Source: an uncultured Shewanella sp.
Lineage (GTDB): Bacteria; Pseudomonadota; Gammaproteobacteria; Enterobacterales; Shewanellaceae
Direction: 5' to 3'
Assembly (NCBI RefSeq): GCF_947491715.1
Contig: NZ_CANLKR010000023.1
Coordinates: 1-64,000, forward strand
Length of the DNA: 64,000 bases
Of this stretch, positions 1 to 8,236 are shown piece after piece. Both the position numbers and the translations under genes were made by a program. How positions within the stretch are numbered: the stretch's first letter is position 1; every line of letters starts with the position of its first letter. The notes under the pieces were generated by a model, which was not told the DNA's origin, searched no databases, and was given only the letters and a program-made list of their open reading frames with translations.

Positions 1-36
1 TGTGCGTTTAACGCCCATTGCTTTTGAGGTTTTCAT
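1..36 (-). CDS. Start of a gene running off the left edge
   Basis: The first 12 codons of a minus-strand gene are visible (MKTSKAMGVKRT). A GGAG ribosome-binding sequence lies about 7 nt upstream of the ATG. Too little is present to identify a family. It lies downstream of ompW in the same direction but is separated from it by a strong hairpin at 92-116, so it is probably a separate transcription unit. Confidence 0.5.
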   Translation of the reverse strand, partial: MKTSKAMGVKRT

Positions 37-91
37 AGATAAGTCTCCAAAGTGTCAACTTACCTCAGGACGGAACAAAGCATAAATAACA

Positions 92-116
92 AAAAGGCGC
101 TTAAGCAGCGCCTTTT
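92..116. terminator. Terminator after ompW
   Basis: Perfect 10-bp stem AAAAGGCGCT/AGCGCCTTTT around a 5-nt loop. It is flanked by A and T runs, so it could work in both directions. It ends the leftward ompW transcript. Confidence 0.75.
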
Positions 117-159
117 ATTATTTCTCTTTCAATGAAAACTCTGAATGATGAAATATGAT

Positions 160-807
160 TTAAAATACGTAACCCACACTGACCATATACACCCAAGGAT
201 CGATGTTAGTATCAATAGTGACGGACTCACCCGCCAACTTAAAGCTCGCATCAGTGTCAATATCGGCATACCAAATCGAACCGTTAAGTAACCATTTATC
301 GGTCAATTGATAATCCAAGCCAATTTGTCCCGCTATTCCCCATGAGTTGGATAAACTGATATCCGTTAATGCCCCATCTAAATCGTTGGTAAATTTAGTA
401 TCATAAAAATTGGTATAGTTTATCCCGAGGCCAATATAAGGTCTAAATTTTGATGTCGCATCACCAAAATGATATTGCACCACAAGTGTAGGAGGCAATT
501 GTTTCGTTTCAGCAATATTACCAATATTAGGTAATGAAATATTATGACTAAAAGGGCTGGCCGCTAATAATTCAATGCCAATATTATCAGTAAACAAATA
601 CGCAAAATTCAATCCTAATTGTGTATCGCTACTGACATCAAATTCCCCTAGCCCAGCCACATCTTGACTAGACGCGTTAGGGGCCACTACAGCCACACCC
701 GCACGTACAATAATATCACCCGCTTGAGTAGCATTTGCCGAAGCCGATAACCCCAATGCAACGAGTCCGATAGCAACAGCCTTTGAAAGCCTATTTTTTT
801 TCATCAT
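160..807 (-). CDS. ompW: Outer membrane protein OmpW family
   Basis: A 215-residue precursor of an eight-stranded outer-membrane beta-barrel. The N-terminus has a signal peptide (Lys/Arg, hydrophobic run, cleavage near ANA-TQAG, about residue 27). The mature part has the OmpW features GDIIVRAG, the central YHFG segment, RPYIGLGINYTNFY and a C-terminal strand ending in aromatic F (VSVGYVF), as the BAM complex expects. OmpW proteins form narrow hydrophobic channels and respond to redox and osmotic state. Two adjacent ATGs follow a GAGG element; the second (804) is also possible. Upstream sit a 7-bp leader hairpin (819-836) and an FNR-type box (880-893), which suggests oxygen-dependent expression. 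Confidence 0.9.
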   Translation of the reverse strand: MMKKNRLSKAVAIGLVALGLSASANATQAGDIIVRAGVAVVAPNASSQDVAGLGEFDVSSDTQLGLNFAYLFTDNIGIELLAASPFSHNISLPNIGNIAETKQLPPTLVVQYHFGDATSKFRPYIGLGINYTNFYDTKFTNDLDGALTDISLSNSWGIAGQIGLDYQLTDKWLLNGSIWYADIDTDASFKLAGESVTIDTNIDPWVYMVSVGYVF

Positions 808-818
808 TTCATCCTCAT

Positions 819-836
819 AACTGCATTTTTGCAGTT
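819..836. other. Leader hairpin of ompW
   Basis: AACTGCA/TGCAGTT with a TTTT loop, ending a few bases before the ompW ribosome-binding site. On the plus strand it is followed by a T run, so it could stop antisense transcription or shape the 5' leader of ompW mRNA. The function is inferred. Confidence 0.4.
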
Positions 837-879
837 TTTATTGATGGGCTAAGCATGCCTGCAAATACATAATACCAAT

Positions 880-893
880 TTGATCTATATCAA
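880..893. promoter_or_regulatory. FNR/EtrA-type binding site for ompW
   Basis: TTGAT-CTAT-ATCAA matches the FNR consensus TTGAT-N4-ATCAA at every position. It lies about 75 bp upstream of the ompW start, compatible with a class II site at -41.5 and a leader of about 40 nt. A weaker CRP-like sequence (CATGA-N6-TCACA) sits further upstream at 929-944. Confidence 0.65.
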
Positions 894-1021
894 AGTCATT
901 CAATGGACAAACCCAGTTAACTCAAAACCATGAGTGAGATCACAATTTATGTCGCCCACCACTTTTAAACATCTCGGCTCAGCCCGATTTGTGCCTTATT
1001 TAACCATTCGCTATTTAGACA

Positions 1022-1396
1022 TTAGTTATTTAACCACTCCAACGCCAAACCAATATCATCGAAATATTGTACTTCTCCAGAAAGGAACCAAGCCCCCAGT
1101 TTCACCATGATTTCTTGCCATCGTTTATCACCATAAATGGCTATTTTCTCAAACTCGCTGCCATGTTTCAGTCCTAGCTTAAAATCATCCCAAGCCGCTC
1201 TCACTTCCCAGCCTTCTAATTCGTAAGCATCCACCAACACTTTCACTTTGGGATGGGAAACTTCCTTTAAGGCGGAATCAATCAGAGGCGTAATGTGCAA
1301 ATAGTCTTCATGAGTAAGCTTACCAACGGCTTTTAAAGATAAGAAAAACTCATTATCGACTCGCTCAACCCCTATGGATAATCCATGTTTTTTCAT
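1022..1396 (-). CDS. SpoIIAA-like (STAS-fold) protein
   Basis: A 124-residue cytoplasmic protein with the layout of the SpoIIAA-like family (DUF3478 type). It has N-terminal beta strands (LSIGVERVDNEFFLSLKAVGKL), the segment HEDYLHITPLID, a core strand VKVLVDAYELEGWEVRAAWDD, and a C-terminal helix with ALEWL. Such proteins resemble anti-sigma factor antagonists, but the bacterial roles of this subfamily are mostly unknown. There is no signal peptide or membrane segment. It appears to be monocistronic; a GGG-containing ribosome-binding sequence lies about 9 nt upstream of the ATG. Confidence 0.7.
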   Translation of the reverse strand: MKKHGLSIGVERVDNEFFLSLKAVGKLTHEDYLHITPLIDSALKEVSHPKVKVLVDAYELEGWEVRAAWDDFKLGLKHGSEFEKIAIYGDKRWQEIMVKLGAWFLSGEVQYFDDIGLALEWLNN

Positions 1397-1627
1397 TTAC
1401 AACAACCCTTTTCAATTAAATCCTTATAGAGAATAGCCTATCCTACATTCAATAAAGAAAAAGATGACAACTCATCTAAAACCCATGATCCACCTATTTA
1501 CGTCAGCAAAGTCAGTAAAATAGGACTACAATGTTAGAGTGTTCTAAATTAATAAAGTGAAATAACAGTAAAAGAAGTTCCAAAAAAAGATGAGTATTAA
1601 AAAGTCATAACAGTCTAAGGAGAGATT

Positions 1628-1708
1628 ATGTCTATTCGAGAAGGATTATTAAGTATTGGGATTGCATTAACCATTTTAGGCATACTCACTGCCGTCATTA
1701 ATATTTAA
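1628..1708 (+). CDS. Small single-span membrane peptide
   Basis: A 26-codon frame preceded by a strong AAGGAG ribosome-binding sequence 5 nt before the ATG. The peptide has a short charged start (MSIREG) followed by about 19 hydrophobic residues (LLSIGIALTILGILTAVIN), so it should be an inner-membrane micropeptide. A bulged hairpin at 1761-1790 could end its transcript. I do not recognise the family. The coding call rests on the ribosome-binding site plus the clean membrane span. Confidence 0.55.
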   Translation: MSIREGLLSIGIALTILGILTAVINI

Positions 1709-1760
1709 GTTTCGTCACATCCAACCGTTAATTGACCTCCCTCAAAAAATAAAAAACCAC

Positions 1761-1790
1761 AGCAAGAGAGCCTTAATCGGCTACTCTGCT
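1761..1790. terminator. Possible terminator after the micropeptide
   Basis: Stem AGC-AGAG-AGCC/GGCT-CTCT-GCT with a single bulged base on each side and a TTAATC loop, followed by TATTATT. This is weak as a classical terminator. Confidence 0.35.
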
Positions 1791-1920
1791 TATTATTCAA
1801 TAAAAATAAAATGGCACTTTTTTTCCTTTTACTTTTTTTAAAAGTGTTTAAAAATCGAAATAAAAGTCGACATCATTCACTGAAGTACTTATCAGTCGAT
1901 AAACATTATCTGAGCCAAAA

Positions 1921-1948
1921 AAATGGGTGCTTCCTTAAGCACCCATTT
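1921..1948. terminator. Terminator of the tesB-ybaY operon
   Basis: Perfect 12-bp stem AAATGGGTGCTT/AAGCACCCATTT with a 4-nt loop. On the minus strand it runs into TTTTTTT. It lies about 40 bp after the lipoprotein stop codon. Confidence 0.8.
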
Positions 1949-1986
1949 CAAATTCGTTTCACTTGAATAACCATCAATTGTAAAAA

Positions 1987-2388
1987 TCAGCGTCTGTTCA
2001 CCATTACAGGTTTCATAATAACCTCTGTGGTATTTTTACCATTATTGATCACGGGATATTTATCATAGGTCTGAAAAATGACTTGATTTTGATATAAAAT
2101 CATCGCCACCACTCCATAATTAATTGATGAATCAATACTGTCGGCAGGTAAGATAAACTTAAATGGCACAGGGACTCTGGCTATATTAAAGGTCTTTTGT
2201 GCGATAATTGTCCCTTTCTTATCTAAGTCAATAATGGCGATAACAATACTGCTTCCTTGAGGCAAATTAATATCCTCTAAATATCCCGCGGCGCCATTGA
2301 CCACTACCGGCTCAGGGGGCTTTACTGTAACACACGCAGATAACAGTAACATGCCCATGAATATGACACTTTTTTGTAGAATTGACAT
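1987..2388 (-). CDS. ybaY: YbaY-family lipoprotein
   Basis: A 133-residue lipoprotein. The signal peptide ends in a lipobox LLSAC with the lipidated Cys at residue 19. The rest reads like the YbaY/YscW-type beta-sandwich: a pair of strands GAAGYLEDINLPQGSSIVIAII and the stretch VPVPFKFILPADSID, typical of the family's PFxF core. Its job is unknown; related proteins help outer-membrane assembly of secretins. It follows tesB by 23 bp on the same strand. In E. coli ybaY and tesB are also neighbours, which supports the name. Confidence 0.75.
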   Translation of the reverse strand: MSILQKSVIFMGMLLLSACVTVKPPEPVVVNGAAGYLEDINLPQGSSIVIAIIDLDKKGTIIAQKTFNIARVPVPFKFILPADSIDSSINYGVVAMILYQNQVIFQTYDKYPVINNGKNTTEVIMKPVMVNRR

Positions 2389-2411
2389 AATTTTCCTTCT
2401 TTAATAATACG

Positions 2412-3278
2412 TTATGTTGAGGGCTTCATTCGGATCAACCCTTCTTGTGTTGCTTGAGCAAGCAACTCTCCTTGTTGATTAAAAAACTGTCCTTTAACAA
2501 GTCCTCTTCCCCCACAGGCATTGGAACTATCGACACTATAGAGTACCCAGTCACTTAAATCGAAGGGACGATGAAACCACATAGCATGATCTATAGTGGC
2601 CATTTTAATACCCGGCGTTAAAAACGATTTTCCATGAGGCTGTAACGCAGTCACCAGAAAATTAAAGTCTGAAGCATAAGCGAGTAAATAGTCTTGCATG
2701 CAAGGATCGCACTGCATTTTTCCGTTCGCTCTTAGCCATACATAACGCTTAGCCGGTTTCTTGTCTGATGTCATATCACTCATAGGATCAAGTAAGCGCA
2801 TCTCAAGAGGAGACTCGCACATCAAATTATTAAACACCGATTGAGGTAACTGCTCTTTTAATTTTAAGGCTAAATCCTGCTGATTTAATAAGGCATCTGG
2901 CCCTGGCACATTGGGCATCTCATCTTGATGTTCAAAGCCTATTTCAGGTGCTTGAAAAGAGCAAGTCATATAAAAAATCGGCCGTCCCTTCTGAATAGCT
3001 TTAACCCGTCTGGCGCTAAAACTCCCTCCATCCCTGATAATTTCCACATCATAAATAATCGGTAAATGCTCATCACCTGGGCGTAAAAAATAAGAATGTA
3101 ATGAATGCACTTGCCTACTGCTTTGCAAAGTTTGCTTCGCCGCGCTCAATGCTTGTCCCATCACTTGACCACCAAACACATGTCCAAAGCCTAAATCTTG
3201 ACTTTGGCCTCGAAACAATCCTTCCTCGAGCCGCTCTAAAGACAACAAAGACAACAACTCGTTTAACACTTGACTCAT
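2412..3278 (-). CDS. tesB: Acyl-CoA thioesterase II
   Basis: A 288-residue double hot-dog thioesterase that hydrolyses medium- and long-chain acyl-CoA in the cytoplasm. Family features are visible in order: the N-terminal ELLSLLSLERLEEGLFRG, FGGQVMGQAL, HSLHSYFLRPGD, FYMTCSFQ, and in the second hot-dog ATIDHAMWFHRPFD, which carries the catalytic Asp region, then the Gly-rich GRGLVKGQFF near the end. The length matches E. coli TesB (286). It is first in a two-gene unit with ybaY and divergent from pxpA. Confidence 0.93.
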   Translation of the reverse strand: MSQVLNELLSLLSLERLEEGLFRGQSQDLGFGHVFGGQVMGQALSAAKQTLQSSRQVHSLHSYFLRPGDEHLPIIYDVEIIRDGGSFSARRVKAIQKGRPIFYMTCSFQAPEIGFEHQDEMPNVPGPDALLNQQDLALKLKEQLPQSVFNNLMCESPLEMRLLDPMSDMTSDKKPAKRYVWLRANGKMQCDPCMQDYLLAYASDFNFLVTALQPHGKSFLTPGIKMATIDHAMWFHRPFDLSDWVLYSVDSSNACGGRGLVKGQFFNQQGELLAQATQEGLIRMKPST

Positions 3279-3668
3279 TCCATTACCTTACCAATAAACC
3301 ATTAGAATGATTCTACTACTGATGACACCTAATTTCGACTACCAAGCGCATTAATTATGATCCAATGACTGACCGTTTATATCAGTGATAGCAACGTATC
3401 TATCATTACAAACAAATAAGCAAGGAAGCTTTATCATTAAAGTCAATAAAAACATCAACAAAGAATGTGTATCAAATTGAATAACCATAATTTGAATACA
3501 TAAACGCATAAAAATGAAACACAATAACGTTAAGTAACCTGTATTTTTAATCTATGATTATATTGAGTGACAAATTACGTAAAGATCCTGTCTTTTTCTA
3601 CTCACACGCTTATTGTTTGAATACGTAATCATAATACGAACAGCATATCGTAAAGGTAAACAAGCAAC
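3279..3668. other. Divergent promoter region tesB / pxpA
   Basis: AT-rich, with no credible gene. It must hold the promoters of tesB (minus) and pxpABC (plus). An inverted repeat TGATAG/CTATCA at 3386-3405 is the only operator-like structure I see; its regulator is unknown. Confidence 0.4.
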
Positions 3669-4409
3669 ATGAAATTGAATTGCGACATGGGTGAAAGCTA
3701 TGGTATATGGAAAATGGGCGACGACCATGCCTTAATGCCGTGGATTGACATGGCCAATATTGCATGTGGGTTTCATGCTTCCGATCCTGATATTATGGCC
3801 GATACGATTGCCCAAGCAAAAACACATAATGCACTCATTGGCGCCCATATTAGCTACCATGACATGCAAGGATTTGGCCGAAGAAATATTCCTCACACAC
3901 TCGTAGAAATCGATCACTTGGTTGCCTATCAATGTGGTGCCTTAATGGTACTTTGCCAAATACAACAAACAGAAATGACCTATGTCAAACCTCATGGCGC
4001 ATTACATTTTGATATGATGACTAAAGTCGAGGTCTATGAAACCATTGTACGAACATTGTCTAAAATCAACTCAGCCTTAACAACGCCCCTTAAACTGGTG
4101 ATTCAAAGTACTCTCAATAATATTCCTTATGAAGCTATCGCCCAATATCATAATGTGGAATTAATATTAGAAGCTTTTGCCGATAGAGCCTATGATAATC
4201 AAGGTTTACTTCTTCCTCGAACGCATCCAGATGCACTTTTAACCTCTTCAAAACACATTAAACAGCAAAGTTTGAACTTAAGCCAAGGCTTTGTAAAAAC
4301 CCATGAAGGTCGTATTATTGATTTACATGCTGATACTTTATGTATTCATAGCGACAATGAAACCTCTGTCGCAGAAATTGCCGCTATTCACAAAATTCTC
4401 AACCCATAG
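3669..4409 (+). CDS. pxpA: 5-oxoprolinase subunit A (LamB/YcsF family)
   Basis: A 246-residue cytoplasmic protein that starts with the family signature LNCDMGESYGIW, followed by ANIACGFHASDP and KPHGALHFDM. With PxpB and PxpC it forms the bacterial ATP-dependent 5-oxoprolinase, which opens 5-oxoproline (a toxic cyclisation product of glutamine and glutamate) to glutamate. Its length fits the family. It is first in a three-gene operon; the gap to pxpB is 29 bp. Confidence 0.93.
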   Translation: MKLNCDMGESYGIWKMGDDHALMPWIDMANIACGFHASDPDIMADTIAQAKTHNALIGAHISYHDMQGFGRRNIPHTLVEIDHLVAYQCGALMVLCQIQQTEMTYVKPHGALHFDMMTKVEVYETIVRTLSKINSALTTPLKLVIQSTLNNIPYEAIAQYHNVELILEAFADRAYDNQGLLLPRTHPDALLTSSKHIKQQSLNLSQGFVKTHEGRIIDLHADTLCIHSDNETSVAEIAAIHKILNP

Positions 4410-4438
4410 GGCAATAAAATGATCATAAAACAAAAAAG

Positions 4439-5164
4439 ATGATAACCGTTCATCCTATTACAGAAGACAGTTTGATGATCAACTTCGATGACACCATTCA
4501 TCTGTCTGTTACTCAAACGATCATGCAACTGGTAGAACAGCTCAAACTTGACAGCTCAAGTCATCTCTTTTCACATCAGATAAAAGAAAACATTCTTGAA
4601 ATCACACCTTCATACACAAGTCTTTTCATTCAGTACCGCGCCTCTCGACTGACCTATGAAGACATCAATGCGGTACTAGAAATCTGGATAAAAACACATT
4701 CATCATCAAAGAAAAAACTATCCACATGCCTGCATGAACTCCCCGTTTATTACCATCCAGAAGTGGGACTCGATCTTCCATTGTTAGCTCAACAACATCA
4801 ATTGACTCAAAAAGCGATTATTCAATACCACTCTCAAAAAGAATACCATGTCTATGCTATCGGATTTGCCCCTGGTTTTGCCTTTCTTGGTGAAGTCGAC
4901 TCCCTTATTGCCACTCCTCGTCGAGACTCACCCAGACTCAATGTTCCAGCAGGCAGTGTTGGCATAGCAGAACAGCAAACTGCCGTTTATCCCAATAATA
5001 CCCCTGGTGGCTGGAATATCATTGGTAATTGTCCATCACCCCTCTTTGATATCAGCGCCTCACCCATAACGCCTTTCAATGTGGGTGATAAAGTGACATT
5101 TACCCCCATTACACGTGAGGCTTTCTTAGCGTTAGGAGGCCAAATTGACAAAAACTGGACATGA
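4439..5164 (+). CDS. pxpB: 5-oxoprolinase subunit B (KipI family)
   Basis: A 241-residue protein with the KipI/AHS1 layout. A typical N-terminus ITEDSLMINFDD is followed in the C-terminal half by the hallmark YAIGFAPGFAFLGEVD, PRRDSPRLNVPAGSVGIA and TPGGWNIIGNCPSPLFD. It pairs with PxpC as the ATP-using half of 5-oxoprolinase. The start at 4439 has only an A-rich leader and no good ribosome-binding sequence. A short frame (ATG at 4419) overlaps just upstream, which could couple translation to pxpA. Its 3' end contains a copy of the 14-nt sequence that later serves as the pxpC ribosome-binding site. Confidence 0.92.
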   Translation: MITVHPITEDSLMINFDDTIHLSVTQTIMQLVEQLKLDSSSHLFSHQIKENILEITPSYTSLFIQYRASRLTYEDINAVLEIWIKTHSSSKKKLSTCLHELPVYYHPEVGLDLPLLAQQHQLTQKAIIQYHSQKEYHVYAIGFAPGFAFLGEVDSLIATPRRDSPRLNVPAGSVGIAEQQTAVYPNNTPGGWNIIGNCPSPLFDISASPITPFNVGDKVTFTPITREAFLALGGQIDKNWT

Positions 5165-5209
5165 CAACACACATATACGTAAAGCTTGTTTAGCGTTAGG
5201 AGGACATAC

Positions 5210-6145
5210 TTGCCACAGCTAGAAGTGATCAATTCAGGTCCATTAAGCTTAATACAAGATTTAGGTCGATTTGGTGTATCGCAACATGGGCTCTCTCAGG
5301 GCGGACCCGTTGATCTGCATGCCTATTGTTGGGCGAACCATCTGCTAAACAATCCCATGACATGCTCTCAAATTGAAATCACATTAGGGCAAGCTAGCTT
5401 CAAAGCACATGATGATCTTCTCTGCAGTCTCACCGGCTCAGACACCCAAGCAAAAATTGATGGTAACCCCATCGCCCCTTGGCAAAGCTTCAAACTCAAA
5501 AAAGATCAAATACTGACTTTAGGTTATCCGCAAAACGGACTACGGAGTTATTTGACCATTAAGCATGGTTTTCATACCCACAACATTGCCGGCAGTGCCG
5601 CAACTGTCATCAGAGACAATATCGGTATGGTTGCGCTCAAGCAAGGGGACACATTAAACAGCCCATCAATAAGCATAGCTGATCAGACAGTGAGTAAAGA
5701 CATACAACATATCATGCCGCCACAATTTCGCCCTCACTACACAGATACAGTCACATTAAGAGTCATAGAGTCTTACCAAGAAAAGCATTTTTCAACTGCA
5801 GACAAGCACACTTTTTATCACTCTCCCTATACCGTCAGCCCTTATTGTGATCGTATGGGGTGCCGATTAACAGGCCCCGCTATTGCGCCTAAAAGCCAGC
5901 ATTTAATTTCAGAGCCCATTGCTTACGGAGCCATTCAAATACCGCCAAATGGACAACCCATTATTTTATTAAACGACAGACAAACATTAGGAGGTTATGC
6001 CAAAATAGGCTGCATTGCTAAACTTGATTTACCTAAGCTCGCACAAGCGAAACCTGATACCAAAGTCCACTTTGCCAAGGCAAATAGACACGATGCTCTT
6101 CAAAAGTGGTTACAATTCGTCGACTTTTTCAACCTGCCTTTTTAA
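5210..6145 (+). CDS. pxpC: 5-oxoprolinase subunit C (AHS2 family)
   Basis: I place the start at a TTG at 5210 because AGGAGG (5198-5203) lies 6 nt before it. An earlier in-frame TTG at 5186 would put that site inside the gene. The product begins PQLEVINSGPLSLIQDLGR, the classic AHS2/PxpC opening. It continues with GLSQGGPVDLHAYCWANHLL, LTGSDTQAKIDG, GYPQNGLRSYLTIKHGF and DRMGCRLTGP, and near the C-terminus ILLNDRQTLGGYAKIG. It completes the 5-oxoprolinase complex. Length (311) is normal. Confidence 0.92.
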   Translation: MPQLEVINSGPLSLIQDLGRFGVSQHGLSQGGPVDLHAYCWANHLLNNPMTCSQIEITLGQASFKAHDDLLCSLTGSDTQAKIDGNPIAPWQSFKLKKDQILTLGYPQNGLRSYLTIKHGFHTHNIAGSAATVIRDNIGMVALKQGDTLNSPSISIADQTVSKDIQHIMPPQFRPHYTDTVTLRVIESYQEKHFSTADKHTFYHSPYTVSPYCDRMGCRLTGPAIAPKSQHLISEPIAYGAIQIPPNGQPIILLNDRQTLGGYAKIGCIAKLDLPKLAQAKPDTKVHFAKANRHDALQKWLQFVDFFNLPF

Positions 6146-6258
6146 TGCTTTTCTCGCATTCATATTTGGTTACATTTCATACAGCAATATTCAGCTTACA
6201 TTAAGTCAACACAGCGTATTTTACTCTGGTGATTAACCACCTTATGTGAGTATTTATT

Positions 6259-6498
6259 ATGTTAGTGAACCAAAGCAAACATAGCAGATTAAACCCTATT
6301 CATACTCAAGTTGACACAAACCAGCAGTCTTCTTATCGGAAGGAAAATGGCAAAAAACGTCTGTCAACGATTCAAGATGCCGATCCCTCTTTTAACGCTG
6401 AAAAAATCAGCAAGAATTTATCCAGTGTGGCCTATTTCATTGGCTCTCTGTACTTATTGCTCATTGCCACCATCATTACAGGGCAACTGTTAACATAA
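6259..6498 (+). CDS. Small tail-anchored-like membrane protein
   Basis: A 79-residue frame with a polar, Asn/Gln/Lys-rich N-terminal half and one C-terminal hydrophobic span (VAYFIGSLYLLLIATIITG). Such a layout would place the N-terminus in the cytoplasm. The ribosome-binding site is weak (GTGAG about 9 nt upstream). An overlapping 48-codon frame starting at 6347 has a better ribosome-binding site but an implausible sequence. It lies 113 bp after pxpC and before a strong terminator, so it may be the last gene of that transcript. Unrecognised. Confidence 0.45.
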   Translation: MLVNQSKHSRLNPIHTQVDTNQQSSYRKENGKKRLSTIQDADPSFNAEKISKNLSSVAYFIGSLYLLLIATIITGQLLT

Positions 6499-6560
6499 AT
6501 TTTGCTTATGGCTGATCGAAGGTGAATGGTGAAACTGGTCATTTAATAAATGATGTAAAA

Positions 6561-6581
6561 AAGCCGAGCATTGCTCGGCTT
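6561..6581. terminator. Bidirectional terminator between pxp side and purF
   Basis: Stem AAGCCGAGC/GCTCGGCTT with a 3-nt loop. There is an A run before and a T-rich tail after, so it serves convergent transcripts. Confidence 0.8.
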
Positions 6582-6610
6582 CTAATTATCAATACAGTGT
6601 GTTTTATTGA

Positions 6611-8125
6611 CTAAGGATGACACACATTGTGCATTTCAAGGTTCGTACCCAATTCACGATTACGATCCGCTTTTGCATCATCACTGCGCAGTTGCGTCAA
6701 ATGATCCAAATACGCTTGATCCACATCATTTGTCACATATTTACCGTCAAAAACAGACGTCTCAAATGTTGTGATCTGTGGATTTTCTTGACGGACCGCC
6801 TCCACTAAATCTTCTAAAGATTGAAAAATCATACCATCAGCACCAATTAACTTCGCAATGGCATCAACATCTCGACCATGTGCAATGAGCTCATTTGTCG
6901 TCGGCATATCAATACCATACACATTAGGGAAACGGATCTCGGGCGCTGCTGATGCAAAGTACACTTTATTCGCGCCCGCTTCTCTTGCCATTTCAATAAT
7001 TTGCTCCGACGTGGTGCCTCGAACAATGGAGTCATCCACTAACAAAACATTTTTGCCTTTAAACTCAGCATTAATGGCATTGAGTTTTCGGCGTACAGAC
7101 TTTTTACGCTCTTGCTGACCCGGCATAATAAACGTCCGGCCAATATAACGATTTTTAACAAAACCTTGTCGGTAAGGCAAATCTAAATCCCGCGCAATTT
7201 CCAACGCAATATCACAAGAAGTTTCAGGAATGGGGATCACCACATCAATATCATTATCTTCCCACTCTTTTTTAATTTTCTGTCCCAGTTTCTTACCCAT
7301 ATTCACCCGACTGCCATAAACAGAGATTTTATCTAAGGTCGAATCTGGGCGAGCAAAATAAACATATTCAAAAATACAAGGCACATAACTAGGGGATTGA
7401 GCACATTGGCGAGTAAAAAGTTGCCCGTCTAAGGTGATATAAATAGCTTCTCCTGGTGCAACATCTCTTATCACTTCAAAGCCCACAGCATCAAGTGCAA
7501 CGCTTTCCGATGCCACCATATATTCTGTTCCATTTTCGGTCTCGTGTTTACCCAAGACCAAAGGACGAATACCGAATGGATCGCGAAATGCGACTAGCCC
7601 TTGACCAATAATCATGGCGGCTACCGCATAGGCTCCTCGTGTAATAGCATGAACCTGACTGACCGCGTCAAACACTTCATCTGCACTCAGTATTTGACTC
7701 TTAGTGTGCTGCAGCTCATCGGCTAATAAATTCAATAAGACTTCAGAATCTGACGTCGTATTAACATGACGGCGCTGCTTCACCAATCGCTCACAGAGCG
7801 CTTGGGCATTGGTCAAATTACCATTATGTGCAATAGAAATACCAAAAGGAGAGTTCACATAAAAAGGCTGAGCTTCAGATGCACTGGAGCTTCCCGCAGT
7901 AGGATACCGAACATGGCCAATCCCTGCTTTACCTTGTAGTCGCTGCATATGTTTAGATTCAAAAACGTCTTTCACTAACCCATTCGCTTTACGTAACCTA
8001 AACGCCGCTCCATCTATAGTCACAATACCTGCAGCATCTTGCCCTCGATGCTGAAGCACAGTCAGTGCATCATAAATGGTTTGATTAACCGACGACTGAC
8101 CGACTATTCCGACAATACCACACAT
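6611..8125 (-). CDS. purF: Amidophosphoribosyltransferase
   Basis: First committed step of purine synthesis: PRPP plus glutamine to phosphoribosylamine. The 504-residue protein starts MCGIVGIVG, so the Ntn glutaminase nucleophile Cys2 is exposed after Met removal and there is no propeptide, as in E. coli. Glutaminase motifs HRGQDAAGI and GHVRYPTAGSS are followed by the phosphoribosyltransferase PRPP loop VLLVDDSIVRGTTS. It is last in the cvpA-purF arrangement typical of enterobacteria and Shewanella; no PurR box is evident upstream. Confidence 0.97.
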   Translation of the reverse strand: MCGIVGIVGQSSVNQTIYDALTVLQHRGQDAAGIVTIDGAAFRLRKANGLVKDVFESKHMQRLQGKAGIGHVRYPTAGSSSASEAQPFYVNSPFGISIAHNGNLTNAQALCERLVKQRRHVNTTSDSEVLLNLLADELQHTKSQILSADEVFDAVSQVHAITRGAYAVAAMIIGQGLVAFRDPFGIRPLVLGKHETENGTEYMVASESVALDAVGFEVIRDVAPGEAIYITLDGQLFTRQCAQSPSYVPCIFEYVYFARPDSTLDKISVYGSRVNMGKKLGQKIKKEWEDNDIDVVIPIPETSCDIALEIARDLDLPYRQGFVKNRYIGRTFIMPGQQERKKSVRRKLNAINAEFKGKNVLLVDDSIVRGTTSEQIIEMAREAGANKVYFASAAPEIRFPNVYGIDMPTTNELIAHGRDVDAIAKLIGADGMIFQSLEDLVEAVRQENPQITTFETSVFDGKYVTNDVDQAYLDHLTQLRSDDAKADRNRELGTNLEMHNVCHP

Positions 8126-8236
8126 AGGTGAGCTTCCTCATTGTAAGATGTTCTATCATTTTAATGAAAAATATTGAAATGCAACACATCCGCAATCAAT
8201 ACTATTTATTATGCTTATAAAGGTTTATTTGGCATA

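Noticed and set aside
929..944. CRP-like site CATGA-N6-TCACA upstream of ompW
   Set aside because: Only one half-site matches well; mentioned with the FNR box but not claimed separately.
6311..6493. Frame overlapping the 79-residue membrane protein, with a good ribosome-binding site at its internal ATG (6347)
   Set aside because: Its sequence lacks a plausible fold, whereas the other frame has a clean C-terminal membrane span.
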